From Streptomyces sp. NBC_00250 (GTDB lineage: Bacteria; Actinomycetota; Actinomycetes; Streptomycetales; Streptomycetaceae), in the NCBI RefSeq assembly GCF_036192275.1, contig NZ_CP108088.1, positions 3,721,501 through 3,785,500 of the forward strand: a stretch of DNA of 64,000 bases, written 5' to 3'. Under the pieces are notes generated by a model. The model made no database searches and was not told the DNA's origin. It saw only the letters and a program-made list of their open reading frames with translations. Made by a program: the position numbers and the translations under genes. Of this stretch, positions 8,408 through 17,269 are shown one piece after another; within the stretch, counting starts at the first letter, position 1, and each line of letters starts with the position of its first letter.

Positions 8408-9889
8408 TCAGACCCGCTTGAGGACCGCGAAGCCGTCCGAGCGGTGGGTGATCTCGTACCGCGCCTCCGGATGCAGTTGCGAAGCCAGCTGCTCCGGGTC
8501 CGAGACCTGCTGCGACCAGCCGCGCAGGTCGAAGGCGAGATAGTCCGGGGTGGCGCCCTTCGACGTGCCCACCCAGTAGACGCGGTGGTCCGCCGTGAGG
8601 TGCGCGAGGAGCGAGACGTCCGCCTCCACGCTCACGCCCTCCGGCACCGCGTCGACCGCCGCGCGCGCCTGCTCGGTCCGGGTGTCCGTCCGGTACGTCT
8701 CCGCCTTCGTCAGCTCCCGCAGCGGCAGGTTCACGGCGAGGACCAGCGCGACCGCCGTAGCGACCGGGACGACGACCTTCCCGTACGAGGCGAGCCACGC
8801 GCGCGGCGAGGTGCGCACGGAACGGACGCCGTCCACCAGGGCCAGGAAGACCACCGGCATGAGGATGGCGCTGTAGTGCCAGTGCATGCCCCAGTGATTG
8901 GGGTCCTGGGAGAGCAAGCGCCAGCCGAGCGTTGGCAGGACCAGCAGGATCAGCGGGGAGCGCAGGGCGAGGAACCCGGTGACGGCGAGCAGGAAGATCA
9001 CCATCTCCCAGCGCTCGCCCGAGGCGAGGGCGTCGCCGATGACCTGCCCGAAGGAGGTCTCGGCGCCCTGCCCGGTCTTCTCGATCTTCGACCAGTAGTC
9101 GTACTCGCCGACCCGGCTCGCCGCCGGGATCAGGACGAGGACCGTCAGGGCGAAGGCCGCCGCGCCGAAGCCGGCCAGGGCCGCGCCGAGCCGCTTCTGC
9201 CCCTTCAGGAAGAGGACCACGCCGACCATGGAGACGGTGAGACCCATGTCCTCCTTGACGAGGACGAGCGGCGCGGCCCAGGCCGCGGCCGCGGTCCAGC
9301 GGCCGAGGAGCAGCGCCCGGCAGGTCAGGGCGAGCATCGGGACGGCGAAGGCGATCTCGTGGAAGTCGGACTTGACCGCCTCCTGGAGCCCCCACGAGAG
9401 CCCGTACGCGAGGGCGAGGCCGAGGCCGGCGGCCCGGCTGCCGAGGATCTGCTGGGTGGTGCGGCCGACGACGACGGCGCCGGAGGCGAACAGCGCGGCC
9501 TGGGCGAAGAGCAGGGAGACCGGTGAGGACCAGACCCAGTAGAGCGGTGCGAGCAGCGCGGTGACGGGGCTGAAGTGGTCGCCGAGTATGTGGAAGCCGG
9601 GGCCCTTGATGTCGACGACCGGGGCCCGGAACTCGGCGTACGCCCGGACCGACTGCCCGAAGATCCCGAGGTCCCAGGACGGGGTGCGGAAGTGCGCGTA
9701 CTGCACCCAGGAGTAGAGGAAGTACAGGCCGCAGAGGACGGCCGCGAGGATCAGGTACGGGCGGAGCGGGGCCGGAGAGAGGCCATCCGGCGACTCGGTG
9801 CGGGCGGCGCCCGGAGTGCCGGTGACGGCCTCCTCGGCGGACCTGTTCTGTACGTCCAACACCACGCCCCCACTACCAGTGGTCGACAA
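8408..9889 (-). CDS. DUF2079 polytopic membrane protein
   Basis: The protein has up to 493 residues and about ten membrane helices. The DUF2079 pattern is clear: PSWDLGIFGQSVRAYAEF, the acidic/His loop PGFHILGDHFSPV, and KSDFHEIAFAVPML. The family is distantly reminiscent of GT-C-type membrane glycosyltransferases, but no activity is established. The start is uncertain: TTG at 9889 lacks a ribosome site, while GTG at 9865 lies behind AGTGGGGGC. The gene is divergent from the FHA/kinase block. Confidence 0.8.
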   Translation of the reverse strand: MSTTGSGGVVLDVQNRSAEEAVTGTPGAARTESPDGLSPAPLRPYLILAAVLCGLYFLYSWVQYAHFRTPSWDLGIFGQSVRAYAEFRAPVVDIKGPGFHILGDHFSPVTALLAPLYWVWSSPVSLLFAQAALFASGAVVVGRTTQQILGSRAAGLGLALAYGLSWGLQEAVKSDFHEIAFAVPMLALTCRALLLGRWTAAAAWAAPLVLVKEDMGLTVSMVGVVLFLKGQKRLGAALAGFGAAAFALTVLVLIPAASRVGEYDYWSKIEKTGQGAETSFGQVIGDALASGERWEMVIFLLAVTGFLALRSPLILLVLPTLGWRLLSQDPNHWGMHWHYSAILMPVVFLALVDGVRSVRTSPRAWLASYGKVVVPVATAVALVLAVNLPLRELTKAETYRTDTRTEQARAAVDAVPEGVSVEADVSLLAHLTADHRVYWVGTSKGATPDYLAFDLRGWSQQVSDPEQLASQLHPEARYEITHRSDGFAVLKRV

Positions 9890-10040
9890 AAGAGCAACCC
9901 ATTAGACCAGAGTCCACCCGATCGGTGGATCGGTCGCCGCCGGGGCTCCCGTAGCGCCACGAGCACTCTCGGTGACGTTCTGCATTCGTTTATCGCCGCT
10001 TCCTAGCCTGACGGCGCAGACCTCGGGGAAAGGAAGCGTC

Positions 10041-10799
10041 ATGTACAGCATCATCGTGGTGCCCGCACCGGCCGCGACCTCCGGAGACCAGGTCAGACTG
10101 GCGCCCGGCGAACGACTCCACTTCGGCCGCACCGCACCGCGTACGGCCGGCGGCCGGCGGCACCTGGACGTCCCGCACCCCGGGGTGTCCCGTACCGCCG
10201 GAGAGATCGGAGCCACCGCGAACTACTGGACGCTCAGCAACTTCAGCACCGCCTCGACGTACGTCGTCGAGAACCCGGAGGGAGCCGGGGAGCACATCAA
10301 GATCGCGCCGGGCCGGGTCGACGCACCGGTGCCCTTCGAGTTCTCCCGGGTCGTACTGCCCGCCGGCAGCGACCTGGTCGACTTCTGTGTCTGGGCCCCC
10401 CGCCACGACTACGTGGAACGCGCGCACACCGCCGAGGACGGCGAGCCGACCGCGCTCGCCTTCCCCCTCGACCGCTCCAAGCGCTACTTCCTCGTGCTCG
10501 CCGCGCTCTGCGAACCCCGGCTGCGCGGCGAACCGCACGCACCGCTGCCGACCGCCGACGCGATCGTGGACCGGCTCCGCCCGCTCTGGCCCGCCGCGAA
10601 CCGGGCCGCCGTGCAGTGGAACATCGACTACCTGGCCGTGAAACTCCGCCTGAAGCCCGGCCCCGACACGGCGGACGCGGGCCCGCGCCTCAACGGCAAG
10701 AAGGAGTCGCTGGTCTCGCTGGCGCTCCGCTTCGACCTCGTACGGGAGGACGACCTGGAGCCGTTCGCCCGGGTCCCGGTCGCCGGACCGGTCCGATGA
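10041..10799 (+). CDS. FHA-domain protein
   Basis: The 252-residue cytoplasmic protein has an N-terminal forkhead-associated-like domain: GERLHFGR (conserved Gly-Arg), LDVPHPGVSRTAGEI with the phosphothreonine-binding Ser-Arg, and YWTLSNFS. These domains read phosphothreonine, and the next gene, overlapping by four bases (ATGA), encodes a Ser/Thr kinase, so a kinase-reader pair is likely. Residues 120-252 are a helical region with no recognised domain. The ATG at 10041 follows GGGGAAAGGAAG. The phosphorylated partner cannot be inferred. Confidence 0.8.
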   Translation: MYSIIVVPAPAATSGDQVRLAPGERLHFGRTAPRTAGGRRHLDVPHPGVSRTAGEIGATANYWTLSNFSTASTYVVENPEGAGEHIKIAPGRVDAPVPFEFSRVVLPAGSDLVDFCVWAPRHDYVERAHTAEDGEPTALAFPLDRSKRYFLVLAALCEPRLRGEPHAPLPTADAIVDRLRPLWPAANRAAVQWNIDYLAVKLRLKPGPDTADAGPRLNGKKESLVSLALRFDLVREDDLEPFARVPVAGPVR

Positions 10800-12190
10800 G
10801 CGCGGCCCCCGAGCACACGCCCGTCCCGGTACCGGAGGGGTACCGCGTCGGCGACTGGACCGTCGAGCGCCCCCTCGGGTCGGGAGCCTTCGCCACGGTG
10901 TACGCGGCCCGGCGCACGGCCCCGGCCGCCCCGGGCCACCCGTCGGCACCGACGGGACTCCCGGCCCGCGCGGCCCTCAAGTTCCTGCCGACCGGCACGC
11001 ACACCCCCCGTCAGCTGTGCCATCTGCGGGACCTCGCCGAACGGGAGATCGCGCTGTTGCGGCGGCTGCGCTCGCCCCACCTGATCCGCCTGTACGAAAC
11101 CCTCACCGTCGACGATCCGGACCGCCCCGGCCTCGACGGCGCCACCGTCCTCGTCCTGGAGGAGGCCGAACGCTCCCTGCACTCCCTGCTGACCGGCAGC
11201 ACCCCGCCGAACGCCGGCCCCGCACTGCTGACCCAGGTCTGCGAAGGGCTGCGCCAACTGCACACCGCGGGCTGGGTCCACGGCGACCTGAAACCCGGGA
11301 ACGTCCTGCTGATGAAGGACGGCACCGCCCGGCTCGGCGACTTCAGCACCGCGAGCGAACTCGACGGCACCCACGCCTACTCCCCCGCCTTCGCCACCCC
11401 GGACTACACCCCGCCCGAGCTGCTCTGGTCCGACGTCGGCGCCCGGGGCGCACGGATCCGCCCCACCTCGGACGTCTGGGCCTTCGGCGTCCTCGCGCAC
11501 ACCGTCCTCACCGGCGCCCACCCCCTGCCGGGCGGCACGCCGAACGCCCGCCGGGACGCCGCCGTCCGCTACGCCCGGGGCGAGGAGGAACTCCGGCTCT
11601 CCCCCGAACTCCCTCCCGCGTGGCGGGACATCATCAGCGACTGCCTGCGCCCCACCCACGAGGAACGCTCGGCCCACGACGCGGCGTCCCTGGTCCGCCG
11701 CGCCACCCGGGCGGCCGCGGGCAGCACCCCCCGGTTCCCCCTGCTGCGCCGCATGCGCCGCTCGCGCCGTCTGTCCGGACCCCGCGGGGCCACGCGGCTG
11801 GCCACGGCCACCGGGGCGGCCGTGCTGGCCGCGGCCCTCAGCCTCGTCATGCTGCGGGACGCCCCCTCGGCGGAGGCGGCGCAGGGCTACGACCGCTGTC
11901 CGATCGGCCACGCCTGCTTCTTCACCGAACGCGACGGCCAGGGGGAGATGTGCGCCTGGTACGACGACGAGAAGGACTGGCAGACCGGGATCATCGTCTG
12001 CGCCTGGGGCCGCGACTCCGCACCCCGGTCCGCCGTCAACAACGGCTACGTCGGCGATCCGCTGGACGACGTCCAGTTCTACGGGGACGCCGGCTACCGA
12101 GAGCCGCTGGGCTGCCTGCAGACCAACGAGGCACGGAACCTGGACGGCGCCGCCGGCGTGCGCTCCCTGAAGTGGCTGCCGGACTGCTGA
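10796..12190 (+). CDS. Ser/Thr kinase with extracytoplasmic I36-like domain
   Basis: The 464-residue protein has a cytoplasmic kinase domain (about 18-300), a Pro/Arg-rich juxtamembrane region, one membrane helix (about 335-354) and an outer domain (362-464). Kinase residues visible are the GSGAFATVY glycine loop, Lys62, Asp164 in HGDLKPGN with Asn169, and Asp182. The usual DFG is DFS and HRD is HGD, but the catalytic residues are present. The outer domain CPIGHACFFTERDGQGEMCAW matches the cysteine pattern of peptidase-inhibitor family I36. Most bacterial Hanks kinases carry PASTA or beta-propeller sensors, so an I36-like ectodomain is unusual. The start overlaps the FHA gene. Confidence 0.85.
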   Translation: MSAAPEHTPVPVPEGYRVGDWTVERPLGSGAFATVYAARRTAPAAPGHPSAPTGLPARAALKFLPTGTHTPRQLCHLRDLAEREIALLRRLRSPHLIRLYETLTVDDPDRPGLDGATVLVLEEAERSLHSLLTGSTPPNAGPALLTQVCEGLRQLHTAGWVHGDLKPGNVLLMKDGTARLGDFSTASELDGTHAYSPAFATPDYTPPELLWSDVGARGARIRPTSDVWAFGVLAHTVLTGAHPLPGGTPNARRDAAVRYARGEEELRLSPELPPAWRDIISDCLRPTHEERSAHDAASLVRRATRAAAGSTPRFPLLRRMRRSRRLSGPRGATRLATATGAAVLAAALSLVMLRDAPSAEAAQGYDRCPIGHACFFTERDGQGEMCAWYDDEKDWQTGIIVCAWGRDSAPRSAVNNGYVGDPLDDVQFYGDAGYREPLGCLQTNEARNLDGAAGVRSLKWLPDC

Positions 12191-12250
12191 TCCACGGCCA
12201 CGGACGCCGGCCGCCCCCACCGCCCGTTCCCTTGCCCCGCCGGTCCCCCC

Positions 12251-12285
12251 GCTCCCCGCTCCCCGCTCCCCGCTCGCCGCTCCCC
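12251..12285. repeat. Five 7-bp tandem repeats (GCTCCCC)
   Basis: Consecutive units GCTCCCC, GCTCCCC, GCTCCCC, GCTCGCC, GCTCCCC lie between the kinase and lipoprotein genes. No hairpin partner was found. Confidence 0.75.
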
Positions 12286-12358
12286 GCCCTCGGACTTCCG
12301 AGGTACCCGGGGCGTCCCGCCCCCGCGAAGGTGGTGCCACGGACCGAAGGGGGACACC

Positions 12359-13318
12359 GTGCGACACGCGCTCACGGCACTGGCACTGGCACTGGGAACG
12401 GCCACCGCTCTCACCGGCGGTCTGCTCCTCTCGTGCGCGCCGCCGAACGACCCCGGGGAAGCGACGGCGGGAGGCGGTGAAAAGCGGTCGGCACCGGCCG
12501 AGTCGAACGCGTCCGAGCGAGCGCTGCTCGACCGCGCCGATCAACTCCTCGTCCAGCGCTGCATGAGCAGACGGGGGATTCCGTACTGGACCGTGCCTCG
12601 GCTGTCCGAGGAGGAGAGCCGGGGCGTCGGCTACGTCCTGGACGACGTGGCATGGGCACGCGAGTACGGGTACGGCGGCCGGCTCCGGTACAAGGAGCTC
12701 GCCGCCAAGCGTGCCGACCTCAATCTGATCCACCGCGGCAAGCTGACCGGGCAGCGGCTCACCGAGTACACCGACGCGCTGTACGGCGGGCCGGACACCC
12801 CCGTCCTGTCGGTGAACGTCCCCAGCGGCGGGACGATCAGCAGCCGGCTGGGCGGGTGCCACGGAACGGCCCTCGAAGAGCTGTACGGAGACCGGGCCAC
12901 CTGGTTCCGCGTCGACAAGATCGCCGCGAACCTGACCCCGCTGTACGCCGCCGAGCTGCGGAGCGACCCCCGTTTCAGGAGCGCCGTCACCGCGTGGTCC
13001 CGCTGCATGAGGAGCGCCGGACACCCCTACCCGGACCCCGCGGCCGCCCACGGCGCCGCCGCGAAGGCCACGGCCCCGGACGCCGGGACGACTCCCGGGA
13101 GCTCCGACGAACGGCGGGCGTTCGCCGCCGAGGTGAGGCTGGCGGTGGCCGAGGCGACCTGCGCCGTGAACAGCGGCCTCGGGAAGACCGGCCGGGCGCT
13201 GGAGACCGAGTACCGCAACAAGCTGGACGGCGTGTACCTCGACGCACTCGCCGAGCACGCCGGCATCGAGCGCCGGGCGCTCGCCCGCGCCCGGGACATC
13301 ACCGGTGCGCGGCCCTGA
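12359..13318 (+). CDS. Putative lipoprotein with repeated CMxxxG motifs
   Basis: The 319-residue protein has a signal peptide with a lipobox-like LLLSCAPP (Cys about residue 26), so it is probably anchored outside the membrane. The mature part has two related motifs, QRCMSRRGIPY and SRCMRSAGHPYPDP, plus RLGGCHGTALEELYGD, a pattern seen in many uncharacterised secreted Streptomyces proteins. The GTG at 12359 follows GAAGGGGGAC. It is co-oriented with the FHA/kinase pair and the two secreted proteins that follow. No function is known. Confidence 0.75.
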   Translation: MRHALTALALALGTATALTGGLLLSCAPPNDPGEATAGGGEKRSAPAESNASERALLDRADQLLVQRCMSRRGIPYWTVPRLSEEESRGVGYVLDDVAWAREYGYGGRLRYKELAAKRADLNLIHRGKLTGQRLTEYTDALYGGPDTPVLSVNVPSGGTISSRLGGCHGTALEELYGDRATWFRVDKIAANLTPLYAAELRSDPRFRSAVTAWSRCMRSAGHPYPDPAAAHGAAAKATAPDAGTTPGSSDERRAFAAEVRLAVAEATCAVNSGLGKTGRALETEYRNKLDGVYLDALAEHAGIERRALARARDITGARP

Positions 13319-13384
13319 CTTCCCCAGCACACCGCTGCGGACGAGCACGCCTCCGTCACGGAGGCCCACGCAAGGAGGAACACC

Positions 13385-13879
13385 ATGATCAAGCGCAGGA
13401 TCGGCGTCGCCACGGCCGCCTTCGGACTGGCCGCGCTCGGCCTCGCCCTGCCCGGAACGGCCGCGCAGGCGGCGTCCGAGGGTGCGACGGGAGCGCCGGC
13501 CGCGGGATGCGACGGCGTCTGGAGGGCACACCAGGGCGACGGCAACATGTGGGCGTTCAGCGGCAGCGACTGCTCCGGGACCGAGCTCGGCCGCAGCCCG
13601 TCCTGGGACTCCAACTGGAGCAACTCCTCGGGCCCGTTCCAGGGCGACGACAACGACCGGGCCACCTCGCTGGTGAACACCGGGACCCAGGGCGGCCGTG
13701 ACACCGTCGCGTTCTACCTCGGCTCCGGGTACGAGGGCGGACACGGCTGTGTCACCTTCGGGGAGAAGTACGTCGACAACCTCGACGACGACACGTTCAC
13801 GACGGGTGTCGCCGCCAACAACGCGATCAGCTCCCACCAGTGGGTGACCGCATCGGCCTGCAGCAAGTTCTTCCACTGA
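13385..13879 (+). CDS. Secreted I36 / crystallin-like small protein
   Basis: The 164-residue protein has a clear Sec signal peptide (to about AAQAA, residues 28-32). The mature domain has Cys pairs and aromatic Gly-rich strands (CDGVWRAHQGDGNMWAFSG, GHGCVTFGEKYVDNL, NNAISSHQW) that resemble the beta-gamma-crystallin-type fold of I36 proteins, without the CPxGxxC signature. The start is set by AAGGAGG. The stop overlaps the next ATG (TGATG), so the two are translationally coupled. Inhibitor activity is only a family-based guess. Confidence 0.7.
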   Translation: MIKRRIGVATAAFGLAALGLALPGTAAQAASEGATGAPAAGCDGVWRAHQGDGNMWAFSGSDCSGTELGRSPSWDSNWSNSSGPFQGDDNDRATSLVNTGTQGGRDTVAFYLGSGYEGGHGCVTFGEKYVDNLDDDTFTTGVAANNAISSHQWVTASACSKFFH

Positions 13880-14745
13880 TGCGCCGGCTGATCCTCGCGG
13901 TCCTCGGCGTGGCGCTGCTCGCGCTCGGACCGGGGGCGGCCTGGGCCACCTCCGCGTCCGCCTCCGCCTCCGCCTCCGCCTCGACCGATGCGGCGGCCAC
14001 GGCCGCGAAGCCCGCCTTCCAGATGCCGTTCCCGTGCGGCACACAGTGGCAGCTGAACAGCTACGACTCGGGGCACGATCCGGCGCTCGACATCGTCGCC
14101 AAGGGGAACCCGGGATCCGACGGCAAGCCGGTACTCGCCTCGGCTCCCGGCACGGTCACCGCCGTGTACGAGGACGCGGGCGCGGGCAACGTGGTGCAGA
14201 TCAAGCACAGCGGCGGCTGGTTCTCCGTCTACTACCACCTGGAAAGCCCGGTGGTGGCGAAGGTCGGACAGCAGGTCGCGGCGACGACCCGGATCGGGTC
14301 GATCGGCAAGACGGGCGCCAACTCGGGAGGCTGGGCCCATCTCCATTACGAGCAGCGGTACCTGGCGTCCGGCGACTTCACCGACGAGAGCCACCGCCGG
14401 CCGGTGCACTTCGACGGGACGCTCTACACCGGCGTCGGCAAGGAGTGGAAGAGCGTCACCAGTGCCAACTGCTCGCCGGCCGCGCCGTGGCAGGACTGCC
14501 CGTCCGGATACGTGTGCTTCTACCCGAACGCCGACGGCACCGGCAGCGTCTGCAGGACCGACCGGGACGCCACCGCCCTCGACTGCGGTCTCCGGAAGTC
14601 GTACTTCAACAACGGGACGGTCGACCCCGGGTACGACCGGGTCCGGGTGAACGGCACCGGACCGTGTCTGGAGCGCGCCGCACGAGGGGCGTTGCCCGGC
14701 GGCGGACTGACCGTGACGGCCGTCAGGTGGGTGGGGAGCTGCTGA
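13879..14745 (+). CDS. Secreted M23 peptidase with C-terminal I36-like domain
   Basis: The 288-residue protein has a signal peptide (1-25), an Ala/Ser stretch, an M23/LytM-type domain (about 42-170) and an I36-like tail (about 200-288; CPSGYVCFYPNADGTGSVC). Candidate zinc ligands are His66 with Asp71 (GHDPALD, one residue longer than the usual HxxxD) and His154-x-His156 (HLHYE). M23 enzymes cut peptidoglycan cross-bridges or glycine-rich peptides outside the cell. With the kinase and the 13385 gene, this is the third protein in the block with I36-type cysteine architecture. The start overlaps the preceding stop by one base. Confidence 0.8.
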   Translation: MRRLILAVLGVALLALGPGAAWATSASASASASASTDAAATAAKPAFQMPFPCGTQWQLNSYDSGHDPALDIVAKGNPGSDGKPVLASAPGTVTAVYEDAGAGNVVQIKHSGGWFSVYYHLESPVVAKVGQQVAATTRIGSIGKTGANSGGWAHLHYEQRYLASGDFTDESHRRPVHFDGTLYTGVGKEWKSVTSANCSPAAPWQDCPSGYVCFYPNADGTGSVCRTDRDATALDCGLRKSYFNNGTVDPGYDRVRVNGTGPCLERAARGALPGGGLTVTAVRWVGSC

Positions 14746-14749
14746 CACC

Positions 14750-14803
14750 GACGACGGGGGCGGCCCCGGCACCTGAAGAGGTGCCGGGGCCGCCCCCGTC
14801 GTC
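14750..14803. terminator. Bidirectional terminator
   Basis: A perfect 25-bp inverted repeat (left arm begins GACGACGGGGGCGGCCCC, loop GAAG) lies between the convergent M23/I36 and purH genes. Confidence 0.85.
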
Positions 14804-14838
14804 CGGATGACCCGGATGACCCGGATGACTCGGATTAC
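14804..14838. repeat. 9-bp tandem repeat
   Basis: About four degenerate copies of GGATGACCC follow the terminator, just beyond the 3' end of purH. Confidence 0.65.
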
Positions 14839-14847
14839 TCAGTTGCC

Positions 14848-16413
14848 TCAGTGGAAGAAGTGGCGCGTCCCCGTGAGGTACATCGTCACGCCGGCCTTCT
14901 TCGCGGCCTCGACCACCAGCTCGTCCCGCATCGAGCCGCCCGGCTGCACGACCGCCTTCACACCGGCCGCGGTGAGGATCTCCAGGCCGTCCGGGAAGGG
15001 GAAGAAGGCGTCCGAGGCGGCGTACGAGCCGCGCGCCCGCTCCTCGCCCGCCCGCTCGACCGCGAGCTTCGCGGAGTCGACGCGGTTGACCTGGCCCATG
15101 CCGACGCCGACCGAGGCGCCGTCCTTGGAGAGCAGGATCGCGTTGGACTTGACCGCGCGGCAGGCCTTCCAGGCGAAGGAGAGCTCGGCGAGCTCCTCGG
15201 CGGAGAGGGCCTCGCCGGTCGCCAGGGTCCAGTTCGCCGGGTCGTCGCCCTCGGCCTGGAGGCGGTCGGTGACCTGGAGCAGGGCGCCGCCGTCGATCGG
15301 CTTGACCTCGACGGGGTTGCTCGGGGCGCCCTCGGCCTTGAGCACACGGATGTTCTTCTTCTTGGCGAGGACCTCGACGGCCCCGTCCTCGTACGCCGGG
15401 GCGACGATGACCTCGGTGAAGATCTCCGCGACCTGCTCGGCCATCGCGACCGAGACCGGGCGGTTGACGGCGATGACGCCGCCGAACGCGGACAGCGGGT
15501 CGCAGGCGTGCGCCTTGCGGTGGGCCTCGGCGACGTCGGCGCCGATCGCGATGCCACACGGGTTGGCGTGCTTGATGATCGCGACGCAGGGCTCGGTGTG
15601 GTCGTACGCGGCCCGGCGCGCGGCGTCGGTGTCCGTGTAGTTGTTGTACGACATCTCCTTGCCGTGCAGCTGCTCGGCCTCGGCGAGGCCGCCCGTGCCG
15701 TCGACGTAGAGCGCGGCGCCCTGGTGGGGGTTCTCGCCGTACCGCAGGACGTTGTTCCGCTCGTACGTGGCGCCCAGGAAGCCCGGGAAGCCGCTGTCGT
15801 CGGCGGCGGCGTAGTCGTCGGCGAACCAGGAGGCGACGGCCACGTCGTACGCGGCGGTGTGCCGGAAGGCCTCGCCGGCGAGGCGCTTGCGGGCGGTCAG
15901 GTCGAAGCCGCCGGCCTGGACGGCGGCGAGCACGTCGGCGTACCGCTCGGGGCTGGTGACGATCGCCACGGAGGGGTGGTTCTTGGCCGCGGCGCGGACC
16001 ATGGACGGGCCGCCGATGTCGATCTGCTCGACGCACTCGTCGGGAGTGGCGCCGGAGGCGACGGTCTCCTTGAACGGGTAGAGGTTCACGACGACCAGGT
16101 CGAAGGGCTCCACGCCCAGCTCGGCGAGCTGCTCGCGGTGCGACTCGAGGCGCAGGTCGGCGAGGATGCCGGCGTGCACGCGCGGGTGGAGGGTCTTGAC
16201 GCGGCCGTCCAGGCACTCGGGGAAGCCGGTCAGCTCCTCGACCTTGGTGACCGGCACACCGGCGGCGGCGATCTTCCCGGCCGTGGAGCCGGTGGAGACG
16301 AGCTCGACGCCGGCCTCGTGCAGACCGCGGGCCAGCTCTTCGAGCCCCGTCTTGTCGTAGACGCTGACCAGCGCGCGGCGGATGGGCTTAACGGTGTCCG
16401 TGTTCACCGACAT
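14848..16413 (-). CDS. purH: Bifunctional AICAR transformylase / IMP cyclohydrolase
   Basis: PurH catalyses the last two steps of IMP synthesis: 10-formyl-THF-dependent formylation of AICAR, then ring closure. The 521-residue length is normal. The N-terminal cyclohydrolase (MGS-like) begins with [17 protein letters not shown] and includes STGSTAGKI and [15 protein letters not shown]. The transformylase half has [15 protein letters not shown] [33 protein letters not shown] and the C-terminal [12 protein letters not shown] and [11 protein letters not shown] motifs. The ATG at 16413 follows GAAAGG. It lies inside the end of purN (26-base overlap), giving tight co-translation. Confidence 0.97.
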   Translation of the reverse strand: MSVNTDTVKPIRRALVSVYDKTGLEELARGLHEAGVELVSTGSTAGKIAAAGVPVTKVEELTGFPECLDGRVKTLHPRVHAGILADLRLESHREQLAELGVEPFDLVVVNLYPFKETVASGATPDECVEQIDIGGPSMVRAAAKNHPSVAIVTSPERYADVLAAVQAGGFDLTARKRLAGEAFRHTAAYDVAVASWFADDYAAADDSGFPGFLGATYERNNVLRYGENPHQGAALYVDGTGGLAEAEQLHGKEMSYNNYTDTDAARRAAYDHTEPCVAIIKHANPCGIAIGADVAEAHRKAHACDPLSAFGGVIAVNRPVSVAMAEQVAEIFTEVIVAPAYEDGAVEVLAKKKNIRVLKAEGAPSNPVEVKPIDGGALLQVTDRLQAEGDDPANWTLATGEALSAEELAELSFAWKACRAVKSNAILLSKDGASVGVGMGQVNRVDSAKLAVERAGEERARGSYAASDAFFPFPDGLEILTAAGVKAVVQPGGSMRDELVVEAAKKAGVTMYLTGTRHFFH

Positions 16414-17017
16414 GAACCTTTCGTCCCTCAATGCGATAGCCGTGCCGGGCGAGGCGCCCCACGACGTCGACGAGCAGCGAGCGCTCGACTTCCTTGATGC
16501 GCTCGTGCAGAGCGGCTTCATCGTCCTCGTCCCGCACCTCGACCACGCCCTGGGCGATGATCGGGCCGGTGTCGACACCGTCGTCGACGAAGTGGACGGT
16601 GCACCCGGTGACCTTCGCGCCGTAGGCGAGGGCGTCACGCACCCCGTGGGCACCGGGAAAACTGGGCAGCAGAGCCGGGTGGGTGTTGACGACCCGGCCG
16701 CCGAAGCGGGCGAGGAACTCCTTGCCGACGATCTTCATGAAGCCGGCCGAGACGACGAGATCCGGCTCGTACGCGGCGGTGGCCTCGGTCAGCGCGCGGT
16801 CCCACTCCTCGCGGGTCGCGTGGTCCTTGACCCGGCAGACGAAGGTCGGCAGCCCGGCGCGCTCGGCGCGCTCCAGACCGGCGATGCCGTCGCGGTCCGC
16901 GCCGACGGCGACGATCTCCGCGCCGTAGCCCTCGGGGTCCGCGGCGATGCCGTCGAGGAGGGCCTGCAGATTGGTACCGGAACCGGAGACCAGGACGACG
17001 AGGCGGGCGGCAGCCAC
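16388..17017 (-). CDS. purN: Phosphoribosylglycinamide formyltransferase
   Basis: PurN transfers formyl from 10-formyl-THF to GAR, step 3 of purine synthesis. The 209-residue protein has the N-terminal [16 protein letters not shown] phosphate loop and the catalytic-region motifs [10 protein letters not shown] and [15 protein letters not shown], with the family Asn/His/Asp set. GTG at 17017 is chosen because upstream residues are not conserved in type; no strong ribosome site is visible. It overlaps purH by 26 bases. Confidence 0.95.
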   Translation of the reverse strand: MAAARLVVLVSGSGTNLQALLDGIAADPEGYGAEIVAVGADRDGIAGLERAERAGLPTFVCRVKDHATREEWDRALTEATAAYEPDLVVSAGFMKIVGKEFLARFGGRVVNTHPALLPSFPGAHGVRDALAYGAKVTGCTVHFVDDGVDTGPIIAQGVVEVRDEDDEAALHERIKEVERSLLVDVVGRLARHGYRIEGRKVHVGEHGHR

Positions 17018-17037
17018 TGGGTCACTCTTTCCGTGGT

Positions 17038-17057
17038 GTTTGTACGGTCGTACGAAC
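17038..17057. promoter_or_regulatory. 20-bp imperfect palindrome upstream of purN
   Basis: GTTTGTACGGTCGTACGAAC has 9-base arms with one mismatch around two bases, 20 bases before the purN start. This position fits an operator or promoter element for purNH. The binding protein is unknown. Confidence 0.4.
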
Positions 17058-17269
17058 GAATCGTGTCGCTCTATACGGGGAACCCTACGAATGGCTCGAC
17101 CGTCAGCAACGATACCGGCACACCGGACGGCCCCCACGGGACGGGGGCGGGGCAGGGCGGTAGCGTCAGGGTCCGACGCCCGACGATCAGCAGACAGCAG
17201 CAGAAGAGACAGCAGCGGAGACCACGGGTGCGGCCGTGGTCGTGACGACAGAGGGAAGACGTTCAGCAG

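Noticed and set aside
10628..14044. Long minus-strand open frame opposite the FHA/kinase/I36 block
   Set aside because: Opposite well-supported coding genes; no recognisable domain and typical antisense composition.
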